Shown here one piece after another: positions 5,945 through 6,053 of a stretch of DNA of 6,053 bases. The notes beneath the pieces were generated by a model. The model did no database searches and was not told where the DNA came from. It saw only the letters and a program-made list of their open reading frames with translations. The DNA lies in the NCBI GenBank assembly GCA_900545505.1, contig UQZC01000095.1, positions 1 through 6,053 on the forward strand. Reading direction: 5' to 3'. Source of the DNA: an uncultured Collinsella sp. GTDB lineage: Bacteria > Actinomycetota > Coriobacteriia > Coriobacteriales > Coriobacteriaceae. The position numbers and the translations under genes are program-made. How positions within the stretch are numbered: position 1 is the stretch's first letter; each line of letters begins with the position of its first letter.

Positions 5945-5991
5945 CGGAAAGCGCATCCCGTTTTTCGCAAAAGACTGGGATGCATTTTCCG
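5945..5991. repeat. Long imperfect inverted repeat (hairpin) of 47 bases
   Basis: CGGAAA (5945-5950) pairs with TTTCCG (5986-5991), and GCATCCC (5953-5959) pairs with GGGATGC (5977-5983), across a symmetric 2x2 internal loop. The apical part can add TTTT/AAAA pairs. This gives 13 bp of stem plus the A/T part. It sits between the terminator at the right edge and the GH5 promoter. Neither strand shows a strong T-run after it. It could be a dispersed palindromic repeat, an RNA-processing element or a back-up terminator. Confidence 0.55.
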
Positions 5992-6002
5992 CGGGTCCAC
6001 AT

Positions 6003-6032
6003 AAAAGAAAAGGACCCCTTTGCAGAGGTCCT
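6003..6032 (-). terminator. Rho-independent terminator of an upstream minus-strand gene
   Basis: Minus-strand arms AGGACCTCT (6024-6032) and AGGGGTCCT (6011-6019) form a 9-bp stem with one T-G pair and a GCAA loop. They are followed by a T-rich tract (TTTCTTTTA, 6002-6010). It isolates the GH5-rsmI operon from the gene at the right edge. Confidence 0.82.
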
Positions 6033-6043
6033 AGTCAATTCAA

Positions 6044-6053
6044 GGTGGCGGGG
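6044..6053 (-). tRNA. Possible 3' end of a tRNA cut by the window edge
   Basis: The minus strand reads CCCCGCC then ACC, which resembles a tRNA 3' acceptor strand, an A discriminator and the first two bases of CCA. A terminator starts 11 bases later, the same spacing as after tRNA-Leu. Only 10 bases are visible and the third CCA base is T, so the end of a protein gene is equally possible: stops occur in nearby frames. Confidence 0.28.

Noticed and set aside
5757..6038. N-terminal extension of the GH5 protein by 94 residues
   Set aside because: The added codons run through the promoter, palindrome, long hairpin and terminator, show no signal peptide or conserved motif, and the internal ATG has a good ribosome binding site.

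Overview
The window looks like chromosomal DNA of a high-GC Gram-positive gut actinobacterium, most likely the Coriobacteriia (Collinsella or a close relative). That call rests on the GC-rich coding sequence, strong AAGGAGG-type ribosome binding sites, and a Gram-positive grouping of metG, ksgA and tatD. It is inference from style and gene content; no database search was run. All five protein genes and the complete tRNA lie on the minus strand, so the window reads functionally from right to left.

From the right edge, a Rho-independent terminator (6003-6032) closes a gene lying mostly outside the window, perhaps a tRNA. About 250 bases of control region follow. It holds a long imperfect hairpin (5945-5991), an operator-like palindrome (5847-5858) and a TATACT -10 box. 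These precede a cytoplasmic GH5-type glycosidase homologue (4695-5756). Six bases after it comes rsmI (3810-4688, 16S rRNA C1402 2'-O-methyltransferase), probably in the same operon. A perfect TATAAT box and a good RBS then start metG (2139-3740, methionyl-tRNA synthetase), which ends at a hairpin terminator or attenuator (2068-2099). ksgA/rsmA (1171-2031, 16S rRNA A1518/A1519 dimethyltransferase) follows and overlaps tatD (264-1181, metal-dependent DNase/hydrolase) by 11 bases. A well-formed promoter just after the tatD stop drives tRNA-Leu(CAG) (134-220), which ends at a strong terminator (98-122).

The leftmost 95 bases contain no complete gene. They hold a tRNA-like 3' end on the plus strand (66-93), without recognisable D or anticodon arms, and a small hairpin between 7-base direct repeats. 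This could be a relic of integration into a tRNA gene, or the end of an interrupted tRNA.

Most of the window is ordinary translation housekeeping: two 16S rRNA methyltransferases acting on the decoding centre, an aminoacyl-tRNA synthetase and a tRNA. The most unusual item is the GH5 protein. It keeps the fold motifs and nucleophile motif of the exo-1,3-beta-glucanase type (GH5_9-like), but has Asp-Thr-Pro where the catalytic acid/base Asn-Glu-Pro is expected, plus two further active-site changes. It may be a pseudoenzyme or have altered chemistry. I see no CRISPR array, insertion sequence, toxin-antitoxin pair or defence system.
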